DNA of 64,000 bases. Source: Casuarius casuarius (lineage: Eukaryota > Chordata > Aves > Casuariiformes > Casuariidae). Shown here piece after piece: positions 13,060 through 24,330 of this stretch. The notes below the pieces were generated by a model. It ran no database searches. It worked only from the letters and a program-made list of their open reading frames with translations, and was not told the origin of the DNA. The position numbers were made by a program, and so were the translations under genes. The DNA lies in NCBI GenBank assembly GCA_003342895.1, contig PTFA01000055.1, forward strand, positions 3,503,629 to 3,567,628. The letters run 5' to 3'. How positions within the stretch are numbered: position 1 is the first letter of the stretch; every line of letters starts with the position of its first letter.

Positions 13060-13226
13060 TCCCCAAACATCCAATAATAAGTCTTGTACAATCCCCAAAT
13101 GCTCCTCTTTGCATCCCTTTATGGGTCTTGTATATTCCCATAGTCCACTTAGACTACTCCATAATAAGCCTTACTCAGTCCTCAAAGCCTCTTCCCCTTA
13201 TCCCATAATAAGTCCCATATGCCTGT
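13060..13226 (-). repeat. U3 tandem repeats (CCATAATAAG units)
   Basis: Units with 'ccaataataagtcttgtaca' or 'ccataataagccttactca' followed by 'tccccaaa' or 'cctcaaag' recur at about 13071, 13117 (diverged), 13159 and 13203, spaced roughly 42-48 bp. Their position upstream of the minus-strand TATA-like box is where LTR enhancer repeats usually sit. Confidence 0.6.
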
Positions 13227-13435
13227 AAGCAATCTCCCTCTTTGTTTGCAAGGCAGCCTGGTTAGAGTTTCCCTCTTTTTTTCTCACGGACACTGCACTA
13301 ATCACTAGACATTCCCCTTGGATGGACTTTGGGAGTGGCTGATTTCATCCCTTTTCACTAACTAGCTTCTTAGGTTCCTCCGCCTATCACTTTTCTGATC
13401 TTCAGGTCTCTGTGCTTATGGTGATTAGCCTTTAA

Positions 13436-16400
13436 ATAGATAACCTAACAGAGACAAAAGCTTACAACTGTTAATTCTAAAAGCTTGATCTAAAACTTTT
13501 GAAGCACACCATTCTTCTGTTTTATTGTAAAACGTATCTATCATTAGGAAATGGAGCAATGTTCATATGAACTGTGAATGATACAGGTGAATATTTTTGT
13601 GCATTGTCTTCAAGGAGGCAGCTAATTGGAGCAAGCATAGTGTGCTTCAGTGGAACCTGTGCCTCAGGACATCTTTATGGAGTTTGTGAGATTGGGACAG
13701 CAATATTAGAGATCAGTGTGGAGCTGCAGACAGCTGGGAAAGAGATATTTCCACCACCAGTTATAAATAAATATCCCTTCTTTATGGAGTAGATAAGACA
13801 CACATGCTTAGAGTCCCTGTCACAGATACCTTATAAACTTTCAGGACAGTCAGTGCAGCATGAATATCATTCCTTATTCTGTCAAATGAATTTAAGCTCA
13901 TTCTGTTTGTTATTCCTTTGGCTTCTGTGGAGCTACCCTGACCTACATAAGCATAGGAGCTAGTCCAGTGCCCATTAACAAATTAGCTAATGAGTTTGAA
14001 CATGATCTTCCTTCTTCCTCATTGCCTCTGAGTAATCCCAGAAACTGTGAGTGTTAAAGTTGGTAATTCTCTGTAGCAAAGCAGTGTGTATTATTTACAT
14101 AAATAGCAGCTTTAGGTTTGGATAGACTTTCTGAAGGGCCAATTTATTTTAGAAATAATTATTAGACTTGAGAAAAAGGCATAAAATTGTCATTAAAAAC
14201 TGAATTGCTCAGCAGTTCAAATACTATTAAGAAAACAAAGATACGGTAAATTTGTCATGTTAATAAGATCTCCCTTCTTACATATATTTAAAGCACTGTG
14301 CTTCATGAGCAGTTTAGCATTTGCTTCTACCTTCATTGATCAGGTTAAGTGCAACTGAAAATATTGTAGTGTCAGATTATGTGTGCCTGCAACCTTGAAA
14401 CCACAAGGCTGAAGGTCTTAAACAGAATTATTGATGAGATCATTGTGGTAATCTGATATGTACTGGCATGGACAACAGGTTGCTGACACAAGTGCTACCT
14501 CAAGAGTAGGCTGATACTGGAAGCAAGGAATGGCATTGCCTTGCCCATGTCCTGACACTGTTCGTAGAATCTGACTCATTAAAATTTGCTCCTCTTAGAG
14601 AGCTGTAGCCAAACCTCAGCAGCTTACCTCTGGAAGCTGTCATTTTCCAGTACCTTAGTGACCCATTCAAAGCTGAAATAGGATGTTTCCGTGTTGAATG
14701 TGTAGGGAAATATTCAGACTTCAGTTTTGCTCATTGATAAAGGAATGCAACTCTTCTGATGTCAGAGAGGTGTATCCATGCAACTCAAGGCAACCATTCA
14801 CATCTTAAAAATAACAAATCACTAAGGATTACTGTTGATGTGTTTCTTCTTGCTTCCATTCTTGGCTTGTTTCTTAAAAGTCTCAGTGCCTCATAAAACC
14901 ACATAAATTTGTCATAACAAAACATCATATTATTGTTTTTTAAGTCGTGAAAATAATGTGTTCTCCAATTTATCTTTGAAATATAGCTGGTCTCAATAGA
15001 GTAAGAAAACATCATTTCAGCTTTAGTAATCAGGACACATCTCCCTGTTCTTTTTCTGTTCTACTTAGAAGCACTGTCAACTTCTGAAATCCTGGAAAAC
15101 TTTGGTTTTCTGCCTCAAAACTTGAGATTAGATGGATATATTAGCTGTACGGTAAATGATAGAGATTCAGGAAAAGAAGTAGCTATTGAAGAGCATTTGC
15201 TGGGAATTCTGTTGACAGTGTATTTGTTTCCATTAAAAAGTGTTGCTTTATTGAAACTGAAAATTTCTGATAAAATTTCTGCTGAGGAAAGTTTCTGAAG
15301 TTCTACATAGTATAGGTAGAGTCCAAAGCAGGCAGTAGGTAGTTGGGTCTGTGACATCTCCAATGAGTGTTCTTGCTACCACTGATATAATGACTATTCT
15401 GAGGTAAGTCTGCTATTTTTTGATGAAAAACTGAATGGTTTTGGGTTGATCTTGATGTGATCAGGGAGCTTTTTAAAATATTTCTCTTTGATGAAATGAA
15501 AAAAGAAATAATTTCAAGTCAGTTCGTGTTTAATATATGCAAGAGAGGAGGATTATGGGAACAGAGGATAAAACTGTTTTTTTCATGGTTTCCCTTTCAA
15601 ATTTACTAATTTCCTGGCAAACTTTTGCTAACCCACATGAGGAATCAAATTTGAGTTGAATAGGAAATTGGTCCCCTCACAACTAGGCTAATTTGGTTGT
15701 TTTGTTTTGTGCTTGTGTTGGCTAATTTCATTGAATCTAGCTGGGCATTAACAAGAACTTTAAAGAATGTATGTTATTTGCATGCATTTTCATATATTGC
15801 ATTGTGACATTAGAGGTTACTTTGACACCATGCATCACAGGTACAGTTGAAGCAATTAGAAGCTAGAAGGCATTTTCTTTTTCTAGATTCTTTTGTATTA
15901 TGTAAATGTATTAGGAGATGAATCAAGACTGATTTCCCGCAATTTATACATCTGAATAATAGTAAGTCTGCCTTTCCCAGCATGATTCTCCATTAAGGAC
16001 AAACTAACCACTATTTATTTCATAAGCACTAGTTATCAAACTAACAACTTATGCTTCTTCCATGGTGTTTTGTTTAAAAAAATTTAAATCAATCGTTGTC
16101 AGCAGCATGGACAAGTAACACAGAACTACTGGAGTTGTGGTTTTCCAGGTGCTTTCAGTGAGATCTTTCAGAACTTGAAATGGTATCTGAATTAATTTAC
16201 AAACTTGGAAAAGAAGAATGTACATAAAAAATAGCAATGGCATAGTGCTGTTGACTTAAATAAGCCTGAATATATTTAAAAAATACTTAAAATCTATGCT
16301 GAAAATGTAGAGATTTTTTTCTGGTCTTTGGCTATTGTGATTCTAGTGGAATTTCAAATTTGAAATACATTCCTTACACTTAAATCAATGGTGCTACAGA

Positions 16401-16867
16401 AATTAGTTTATCTTTTTTGTCTGGTAATGAAGTATAGCCAAAATTCATAAGTTGTTGTACACATCTGATACTTTTGAGGCCCAGCATCTTCAGTACATCT
16501 TGGAAACAGAAATTTTATGATCTTTAAAATTCTTCTGGGAAGAGCCTTCTTTCAAAGATCCATGGAAAATAAATTTCTTTCATTCTCAAGTAACCCATCC
16601 AGTATGGGTTGCCTTATAGTGGTCAGTAAAGCCTATGGGGGTTCAAGTGGGACTGGCTTCCTTAGTTACCTTCAAGTTATTTTGTCTTTTAACAGCTAAC
16701 ATCATTTTACCTTCTGGTTAACCCAAATTAAGCTGTATAGCTTGTGCATGTATATATGCACACACACATATTGTATGTTCTTAAATAACATATATGCATA
16801 GAGAGAGATTGACAAACTTACTAACAAGACTCTTAGTGCTATTGGCAAACTTATAAAAAAATTCTGT
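13436..16867. other. Intron, no recognised gene
   Basis: AT-rich sequence without a recognised repeat. The only item of note is a short frame at 13574-13792 containing an immunoglobulin-V-like NDTGEYFCA string, treated as a finding. Confidence 0.6.
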
Positions 16868-17101
16868 AGGTCAGAGAGTTACCTGCCAGACAGAGGGACC
16901 TAAACAGGCTGAGGGAACAGACCAACAAGAACCATGTGCAGTTCACCAAGGACAAATGTTCTGGGTTTTCAAGACCCAACTGGATAAAGCTCCAAGCAAC
17001 CTGGTCTGATCTCATAGCTGATCAGGAGGTTTGAGTAGGAGTTTGGACTAGATGACCTGCCAAGGTCCATTCCAGCCTGAAATATTCTTTGGTCCTATGA
17101 T
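16868..17101 (+). mobile_element. CR1 LINE 3' end with internal deletion
   Basis: The first part, 'cagagggacctaaacaggct' through 'agttcaccaaggacaaatg', translates to RDLNRLR...VQFTKDKC, matching the CR1 RT C-terminal block (RDL..L, FNKDKC). It jumps at about 16960 to the 3'-UTR tail: 'ttcaagacccaactggataa', 'gcaacctggtctgatctcat', 'gtttggactagatgacctgc', 'ggtccattccagcctgaaat' and 'tcctatgatt'. Several hundred bases of the normal element between these blocks are missing. The tail is better preserved than the CR1 copies at 1.7-4.0 kb and 38.3 kb, so it is a younger insertion of the avian type. Confidence 0.88.
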
Positions 17102-20100
17102 TAACCACAATAGCAAACTGCTTAACTGATAATTTTGCAGTCATGATTTATTGCAAAATAGTTGCCACAGTGGGATTTGAATTCCTATGGATCTCAGACT
17201 TTTGGAATAAACTTGTGTGAAACTGGAAGTACATAGTATGCCAAGTAACTTCTCTCTTGACTATAAATTATAAAATTTTTCTGATGTATTTCTGTTGGCT
17301 CAAGATGGAAATAATTATTACTGTGTTTTCAGCTAACATCAATACCTCAGCAATTCCCTTAGTTTGTTTACAGTTATGCAACATGGAGAGTACTTTTGTC
17401 AAGTTAGTCTAAATCCTTTGGATAAAAAATGAATATAAGCCAGATGATAAGTCTCTTGGGTTGTTATGTGCAAAGTCCACTTAAAGGTGCTCTGCTATGG
17501 TATTTTACTGCCATCAGGCACTAATGTTGCTATAGCGTAGTGGGGAAAAGTGACTAAGGATATCCCTATGTGGTGGGCTTAGGAGACAGGATATATTTGC
17601 TTACGTTTAGCACTGTAGAACTAACTCAGTTCTGTATTCATCGCTGTAGACGTGTTGCAAGTCAGATTGAAATTGGTATGTAAGGAAGAGTGAGCACTAT
17701 CTCTTTTGATGGCTCATTGGCCTAAGGTAGTTTGCACTGACATGGTACACAGTAAGGGTGAAGTTTTTCTCTCCATGAAAATATAGTGTATACATCCTTA
17801 TGATTCATTTTAGGGTGTGTAAATGAGAAATACCAAACCTCAGCCAACTGTTACAATAAAATAAAATCAATATTACCAATGTAAGCTTAATCAGTTGATT
17901 TACACCATAGTGAAAAACTGGGACTGTCTCTGCTTCCTGCCTGGATTAGTAAGTGCATATTATAAAGGAAGAAATATCTCTATTCTCTAGCTGCGTTTGC
18001 AGCTGTTGTGCCAGTGTGGGGCAAAGAGCTGGAAGAACAGTTGTGTACATCTTTATATTACAAACAGACATGTTTTCAGAAAAGAGGGGGAAAAAACATG
18101 CTCTGAACACTTTTAGCAAATTTAGCAGAGGAAGAACTTGAACTTGACTGTAACGGTATAGAGGTAATAGCTACTGTTTGAACCATAACTCAGTTCTGAA
18201 ATACAGAATTACAGGAGTCCTTCTACATACCGGCCAATATATGAAATTCAGAAGTGGTAGATTTATTCTTCCAGTGCCAAGCTGCCCACTAAACCATTGC
18301 ACATCTGTCCCATAGGTATAGTATGGCATCCGCGATATATTCTACCCCATAACAAGCTGTCCTGAGGAAGCCTCTGCCGCATGCTGCAGTATGCAGGCTG
18401 CGTTCCCCCAGCAGTCCTCGTCTGAGTCCTTTCCTTGCCCTCACCACAAGAAAGCAGAAGCAAGAGGCACTTGCACAGGTTTCGAAGGGGATGAAAGAAA
18501 GACTTCTGAGTGGTGCAGCTTGTGGCAGGCTGTGAACAGATAGAAGGAAGGGAATGTGGCATGCAGTAGAAGAGCGGAGTAGAAGTCACAGGTTATTGTC
18601 AAAGTTGGTAAAGTTAGTAGGTATGTTCATGTATGTTGTATGTCACACAGAGGCACTTAATCTCCTCAGCAGCCAACTCTGTTTAACATTGATCTATTTA
18701 ATTAATGAAAGATTTATCTAAGTCTCTTCTCAGATTACCACCTTACTCATGCTGAGTCATTTGGATTTCATTATATTAATAAAATGCACCTAATGTAAGC
18801 AATACAGAATAAATTATTAGAAAAAAGTGTTAGCTTAGTCACAAAGAGCAGTGAAATAAAGCCTGCAATCAGGAAGTGTGGTCGTGTTTCCAGCTTTGTC
18901 AAATATTTCCTCTTCCTTTTGACAAGTAGCTGCCCTATTGCTCATTTCCCTTAGGCATAAGGACACTTTCCTTTAGAAGGAGTTTTAGGTTCTCTGCTTG
19001 ATGCGCAGTCTGCAGTGGGTGGGTCTTGAGCCAAACCTTTTGAACTAACTTCTCCTTACACAAGCAGAGAAGACCTCTTTCCAGAAGGGCATCTTTTATT
19101 TTTTCTTTTTTTTTTTTAATTAAGTTTGATCAGATTTGGAGTTTAATATTTCCTTGGAAAACAGTAAGTGTATGAGAGCAACAGTTCATTCTGTAGGCAC
19201 AGTGAAATATTGATGATATTTTGTATTTCTCTTGGTGTTCAGTCCAGCGGAAAAAGAATAATGTATTTAAATCAGTTGGGGGCATTTTGGCTTCTTTCTT
19301 CAAAATTTGAAGTTTTCACCTGATCTCTCTTTGTAGCTTGTTTTCTGAATAAAATGGTTTCATAATGTGAAGCAAAACATTTTCCTAGCATAATAGGCAT
19401 ACACCTGCATATTTAATGATGTGGTATGTAGCATTTATAGTGCAAATAGTTCAGGCAACGGATGTAGCATAGAATCTGTGGGAACACTCTCCTCCCACCA
19501 ACACCTCCCAGGCACTGGTACTGATGCTGCTTCCCCATCACCTGACATAAACATGACACTTGGAATAATTTTTCTCTTCTCTTCTTCTTCATTTAAATCA
19601 GGACTTTGCCCATCCTCGTTATGTGAATTACACACATTTCAGACACATTTTGGAGAAGGAGCTTGTGCACAAAGGATTATCATGAGTTTTATTGTAAACA
19701 CTAATCTCTATTTACAGTATATCCATTGCTTATGTGTAAAAGGAAAAAAGGGCAAAAAAACCCAACAAAATAAGTCCTAGACACTCCAAAAGTCTGTGGT
19801 TCAGCAGCAGTGTCAGTTTTGTAAGTGTGCAGGCAGTAACAAGTAAAGGTTAACCCCTCTGCCCAATATTTCTGATTGCTGAAGGCCTCCTCCTTTGCTA
19901 AAACCTGCTTTCCTTTTCCACTTTCCTCCCCGTTTTACATGGGTTGTCTGAGGACCTGTTTCAGGTGTGGGCACCTTTAAAGACATTCCTATTGTCTGCT
20001 GTACTGGTTTCTGTGCATGAAAGTACTGTTATTTAAGTTTTACAATTAAAAATGTTCTTATGTATAAAATGTTTGCTAAGCCAATCCTGATGTGTCAGAA

Positions 20101-20394
20101 GGTTGTTCTGCAGCAGTATGCGTAGCACAAGCAGCAATCACTGCAATCAGACAAAATTATATTCTAAATCTCTGATTGCTTGAGTGTCCCAGAAATGAAG
20201 GGCATTTTAATTCCTGAAAAAATAATCATTAAAATTAAAAGGCCTGTTTTGTATTGATGCTACCTGGATGCTTTTCAGTTGATTTAAAAGCAACTAATGA
20301 TGGGTTTTCTCTTGCTTTTTTTTCCACTGTATAAGGTATTCTTTGAATTAAAAATATGTAGTTTGTGTCTCTCATTTTTTCTGCCAGATTAGTT
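17102..20394. other. Intron, no recognised gene
   Basis: Mostly AT-rich unique sequence. 18263-18589 is locally more GC-rich and open for 108 codons on the minus strand, but the translation resembles nothing I know and has low-complexity leucine and cysteine runs. A poly(T) tract lies at about 19108-19118. Confidence 0.55.
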
Positions 20395-20415
20395 TTATTA
20401 TTATTATTATTATTT
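20395..20415. repeat. (TTA)n microsatellite
   Basis: About seven uninterrupted tta units. Confidence 0.9.
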
Positions 20416-23400
20416 CAGCTGGTATTTTTCATTTTTAGGAAACTTTTAAAATATTTCCCTCTTGCTAATAAACACAAAAAGTGATTTTAAACAGGGCTTT
20501 AGCAACATTGTTCATCATGGTTCATCCATACTGGTCAATGTTGATTCAGAGGCCTTTCTTGCTGGTAACTGCTGTAAGAAGAGGTTATTTTTTGGGTAGA
20601 AGACCAATCCTTGGTGTCATCCCATTTTTCCAGGAACACTAACAATGCAGACTGGTGATACCCTTAAGAAGCTCTATTTTTCAGCTGGTTTTCTGACCCA
20701 GAAAAATATTTTGCACAGGACCCATTTGTAAATAAGTGGGAAGCATTCTGGATATACAGTAAAATTGATGTTCTTATCTCACTATGAGTGGAAACATGCT
20801 GTAGGCTCCACTGAATCTCATTTCTTGACTAATACTATCTGCTTTTCAAACATCTCAGGTATACTCTGGGTGACCTCTACTCTCTGTTTGGCAATCATCA
20901 TCCTGTGAGGCATCACTACTGAAAAATTGACTGTTACAGGTCTATAACAGCAAAATGGATTTGAGTTCTTAAATAACTGTCTCTGTGGTTCTGGCCCCTG
21001 CTCATGCTTGAAACCAATAAATCTTTGTGCATATTCTCTCCATGAGCTCATCTTTTTTTTTTTTTTTTTAACAGGCAGTGGTGGGTAAAGTGCTACCTTT
21101 CCCAAATGGTTGTTTTGTACTGAGGCCCCTCACGCCTGAGGACATAAAGCTCGCTGAGCAAGCATTGCCATGGTTCCATATGAGTATGCTTGCCTCACAC
21201 ATATTCTTGTGTTACTGCAGCATTATTAATAATTAATGTCATATTAATGTTGTTTCTTTCCAAAGGAAAAAGTTTGAGGACATTTGTGAAAGTGGCAGTA
21301 AAAGGAGAACAGATGCAGTTACATTCCAATCTGATTCAATTTAACTTTTTTGTGAATAACTGTTCTCAATGTTGTTCCAGATCTCCTCCTGAGTAACTAA
21401 CAACTGAGGAAAGTTCCAATTCTTTAATTAATAGATGTGTATATTCCAGGGTTGAATACTGTCCGTACATGTGAAGATGGACATCTCCAGGGTGTGTCAA
21501 TGGAAAAATACAGAATAACTCTTCAGGAATATAAATGTCTCTGTGGACAATGAGCTTACTGAAAATAGTTGCTTCTTCTGTCAGAGAGGAAGGTAAAACA
21601 AATTATTCATGTCCTGTGAGTGGACAAGAGGAATGTGAAACTGCAGATCCTGAAACTGCTTCTGATACCTGAGAATGAAGGTCTCAGAGATCAGCTGACA
21701 TTTTCATTAGCCTTAGTTTGCAAACCAGCAAAACTTACCGGGTTTGGGGTTTGGATTTCCTAGCACTGACTGGGCATGTATACCCTGACAATTTTTGTCC
21801 TCTTGCCTTTTCTTGATGATGACTTTCTGCTTGTCACTCTCCCTTATCATGTGACGGGAAAGGTGTGCTTTGCGAAGTATGTGCAGGAAACAACTCCTGA
21901 AGGGCAGGAGTTGGAAGTCCTACTTCCACTCAAGTGAGGAGCAGTTTGGGCTCTGCTGTCCTCAGAGCTGAAATCTCTTTCCTGGGCAGTGGAGGGAAGG
22001 AAGTGTTCTCTCTCACAGTAACAGCTTCCAGTTAGGGGTGCAGTAAGAAAAGAAATAAAGATGCAGTAAGAAAAAAATTATGCATCAGCTGGGTTCAGCT
22101 AGGAGATTAAGGAGGATAATATCTTGAGGAAAAAAAATTTCACTTTTCTACAGAGAGCGCAAATCTGATTCAAACCATACAGGAACTGCTGGGTTTAACA
22201 ATCCACATATTCCTATGAGAATTTCTATATTCTGTCTTGGACTCTCTTATGTTCCCATGAGACCTATGAGATGGTAAAGGATATACTTTGCCTTACTAAA
22301 GAACCTTCCTGTAGAGATTCTTTCATTCTGTCTCTATGTTGATCTCTCTCTCTTTTTTTTTTATACAGTATACAAAGGAATTTAATTTAGACCATCTAAA
22401 AAACCTTACGTTTTAGCAATGCAGCATTAATTAGAGGAATATATTTAGGGTCATCCATTCATTTTTGTAGGAACAGCTGCCTCATTTCTTCTGCATGTGA
22501 AGTGAGCAGATATTTTTAAAAAGAATGATCTTTAAATTATATTTCAAGAGGTTAAACTGCAGGTCGTCTGGAACCTAGTTAATTGATCAAACTGACTATA
22601 AATTAAATTAATTACCTGGCTGCAACGCTTGACCAGAGCCTGTACCACCACGATTTTCACCTTCTTACAGTCCTACAGGACAGGAACAATGAGAATACCT
22701 AACTCTCATGCTTCTATCATTTGAGAATTTTAGTGTTTCAGCTCTTAAGTGGCACAAGAAAAAATAGGATCATAAATAACAAGAGCTTAATTCTTACAAT
22801 CAACTGCCTTTAATAGCTGATGCTTGAGTGCAAGAAATACACTTTTCTAGCTGGCAGGAATCACATGTGAGCAGTGGCAGTTTCTCCTTGCTTTCCTTAA
22901 TGAACTCTTCAGTAACTTGGCTGTTTTCCATATTATGGACTATATTATTTCTTTGCCTGTGCTAAAGCCTGATAATCACAGATTTTAATTTACTGCATAT
23001 CCATCATGTCTGCACTGCTGCTTGATTTTCAGGAAGGCCTAGCTTGGCTCTGTGGAGCAAAGTTATTCACATTAAATATTTACACAATATACAGAAAAGT
23101 AGTTCATACTCCTGCAATTATTTAGAGCCCAATGCAGTTCATATATGTATCAACAGCAGGACAGATGCACATGATATCATTTGATCCAACAGTAGGAGCT
23201 AACACTATCTAAACATTTTCTACCCACTCACTTTACAGTAACATCGGGGCATGTGCAACTTCTTCCCAGAGACTGAGTAAATATTTACAACCAAGGTACA
23301 TACCTACCCCTTCAAACAGAAATTTTGCCCTCATTCCTATAGCACCAGAATTTATCAGCAGAGAATTCTTGCTGCCAGCTGTCCCAAGGAAGCAGGAGCT

Positions 23401-23649
23401 TCCTTTCCTCTTTTACATATTGCAGTCCAGCGCTGCTTTTGAATGAGTAGTTAATGTGGCCATAAGGAAGCCAATATATGGGACTTAAGGTGAAACAGCA
23501 TCATTCTTTGAAGTGAATTTAATAATGGGACGTGATGTTCTGCTTTTAAATTGTCCTTGGTTTATTACAGTAATAAAAAGGAAGCTCTCAGAAGAATAAC
23601 TCTGCAACACTTCATGGAATATGAAACTCTGTGCTATATTTTTTCCTTC

Positions 23650-24330
23650 TGTTTAAACAGCATCCCTGTCAGGCTCTGCCTGAGCTATCCAGCCTTGCAG
23701 CTAGCTGCAGCTAGCCTCCTTGGTAGCTGATACCTTGGCAAGTCCTTACCAGCTGAGAACTGGCCTATACACCTGACTTTTTCTGCGTGCTAATGTATAA
23801 AGGAATAGCAGCAGTTTCCCTTTGCTGTTCAGCCAGTTTCTGAATTACATGATCTTCAGGCTTTTATTTTATTGCCCCTGTTCTTGGCTTCTGTCTATTC
23901 TAGTCCTGACCTGTAATTTGGCTTCTGCACCATATTCCCCAGTCCCACTTAATTCTTACCTTCATCCTTGTTTCTGATCTTGTTTTCTGTCACACTGACC
24001 CTGATATTTCTTCCTGACTACCTTTCTTAGCCCTTCACTGGTCATGCCTGCTTCTTGTGGACCTTGTATTGCTGTTTGGTTGGTATGCCTGATGTTTTGC
24101 CTGCCTTCAAACTGTTTTCTGGCCTTGCGCTATGCATACAGCTCTCCTTGTGCGCCTTAGCTCAACCTCTTATCACTTGGCCTCTTTGCTGTTCTTTCTA
24201 ACTTGGCCACACCTTGACTTCTGCTTCTTCTCTGGGTCCTATATTCAAGTTGGAGCCCACTGACATGCTAAGATTACCCTCCCGAAGTGCTGGTTTAATC
24301 TCTGTTGTCGTTTAGGCTGCAAGTCCCAAC
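23650..24330. repeat. Pyrimidine-rich block with recurrent TTGGCTTCTG-like motifs
   Basis: Plus-strand C+T is clearly elevated over about 680 bp. Motifs of the form ttcttggcttctgtc, atttggcttctgc, tctggccttgc, cacttggcctctttg and cttggccacaccttgacttc recur. The style resembles pyrimidine-rich degenerate repeats of old sauropsid retroelements, but I cannot assign a family. There is no open frame of interest. Confidence 0.4.
23700..23715. repeat. Perfect 16-bp palindrome
   Basis: gctagctgcagctagc is identical to its reverse complement. It has no loop and lies at the left edge of the pyrimidine-rich block. Confidence 0.9.

Larger units (their letters stand above)
11895..13435 (-). mobile_element. 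LTR-type retroelement remnant (probable solo LTR)
   Basis: Read on the minus strand, the right part (13435 down to about 12990) is a U3-like region with short repeats. It is followed by a TATA-like GGATAAAAAG (RC of 12977-12986) and, about 90 bp on, an ATTAAA poly(A) signal (RC of 12885-12890). This order is that of an LTR U3-R-U5. Downstream on that strand, about 0.95 kb of degenerate repeats (core CCAGTAGCTGG on plus) extends to about 11900. The block is more GC-rich than its surroundings. No gag, pol or env frame was seen, so it is either a solo LTR with a long repetitive U5 or an LTR plus a deleted leader. Exact ends and target-site duplication could not be fixed. I recognise the style from avian endogenous retroviral LTRs but cannot name the family. 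Confidence 0.55.

Noticed and set aside
14117..14133. 'ggatagactttctgaa' considered as the start of the RAB3 GIDFKVKT exon
   Set aside because: The reading frame does not continue into the RAB3 sequence and lacks splice sites at the expected positions.
18263..18589. 108-codon minus-strand frame in a GC-richer block
   Set aside because: Low-complexity Ser/Cys/Leu-rich translation with no recognisable similarity. The higher GC alone explains the lack of stops.
21050..21075. Poly(T) followed by aacag, considered as a splice acceptor
   Set aside because: The sequence after it is not a RAB3 exon and has no paired donor. It is best read as a plain poly(T) tract.
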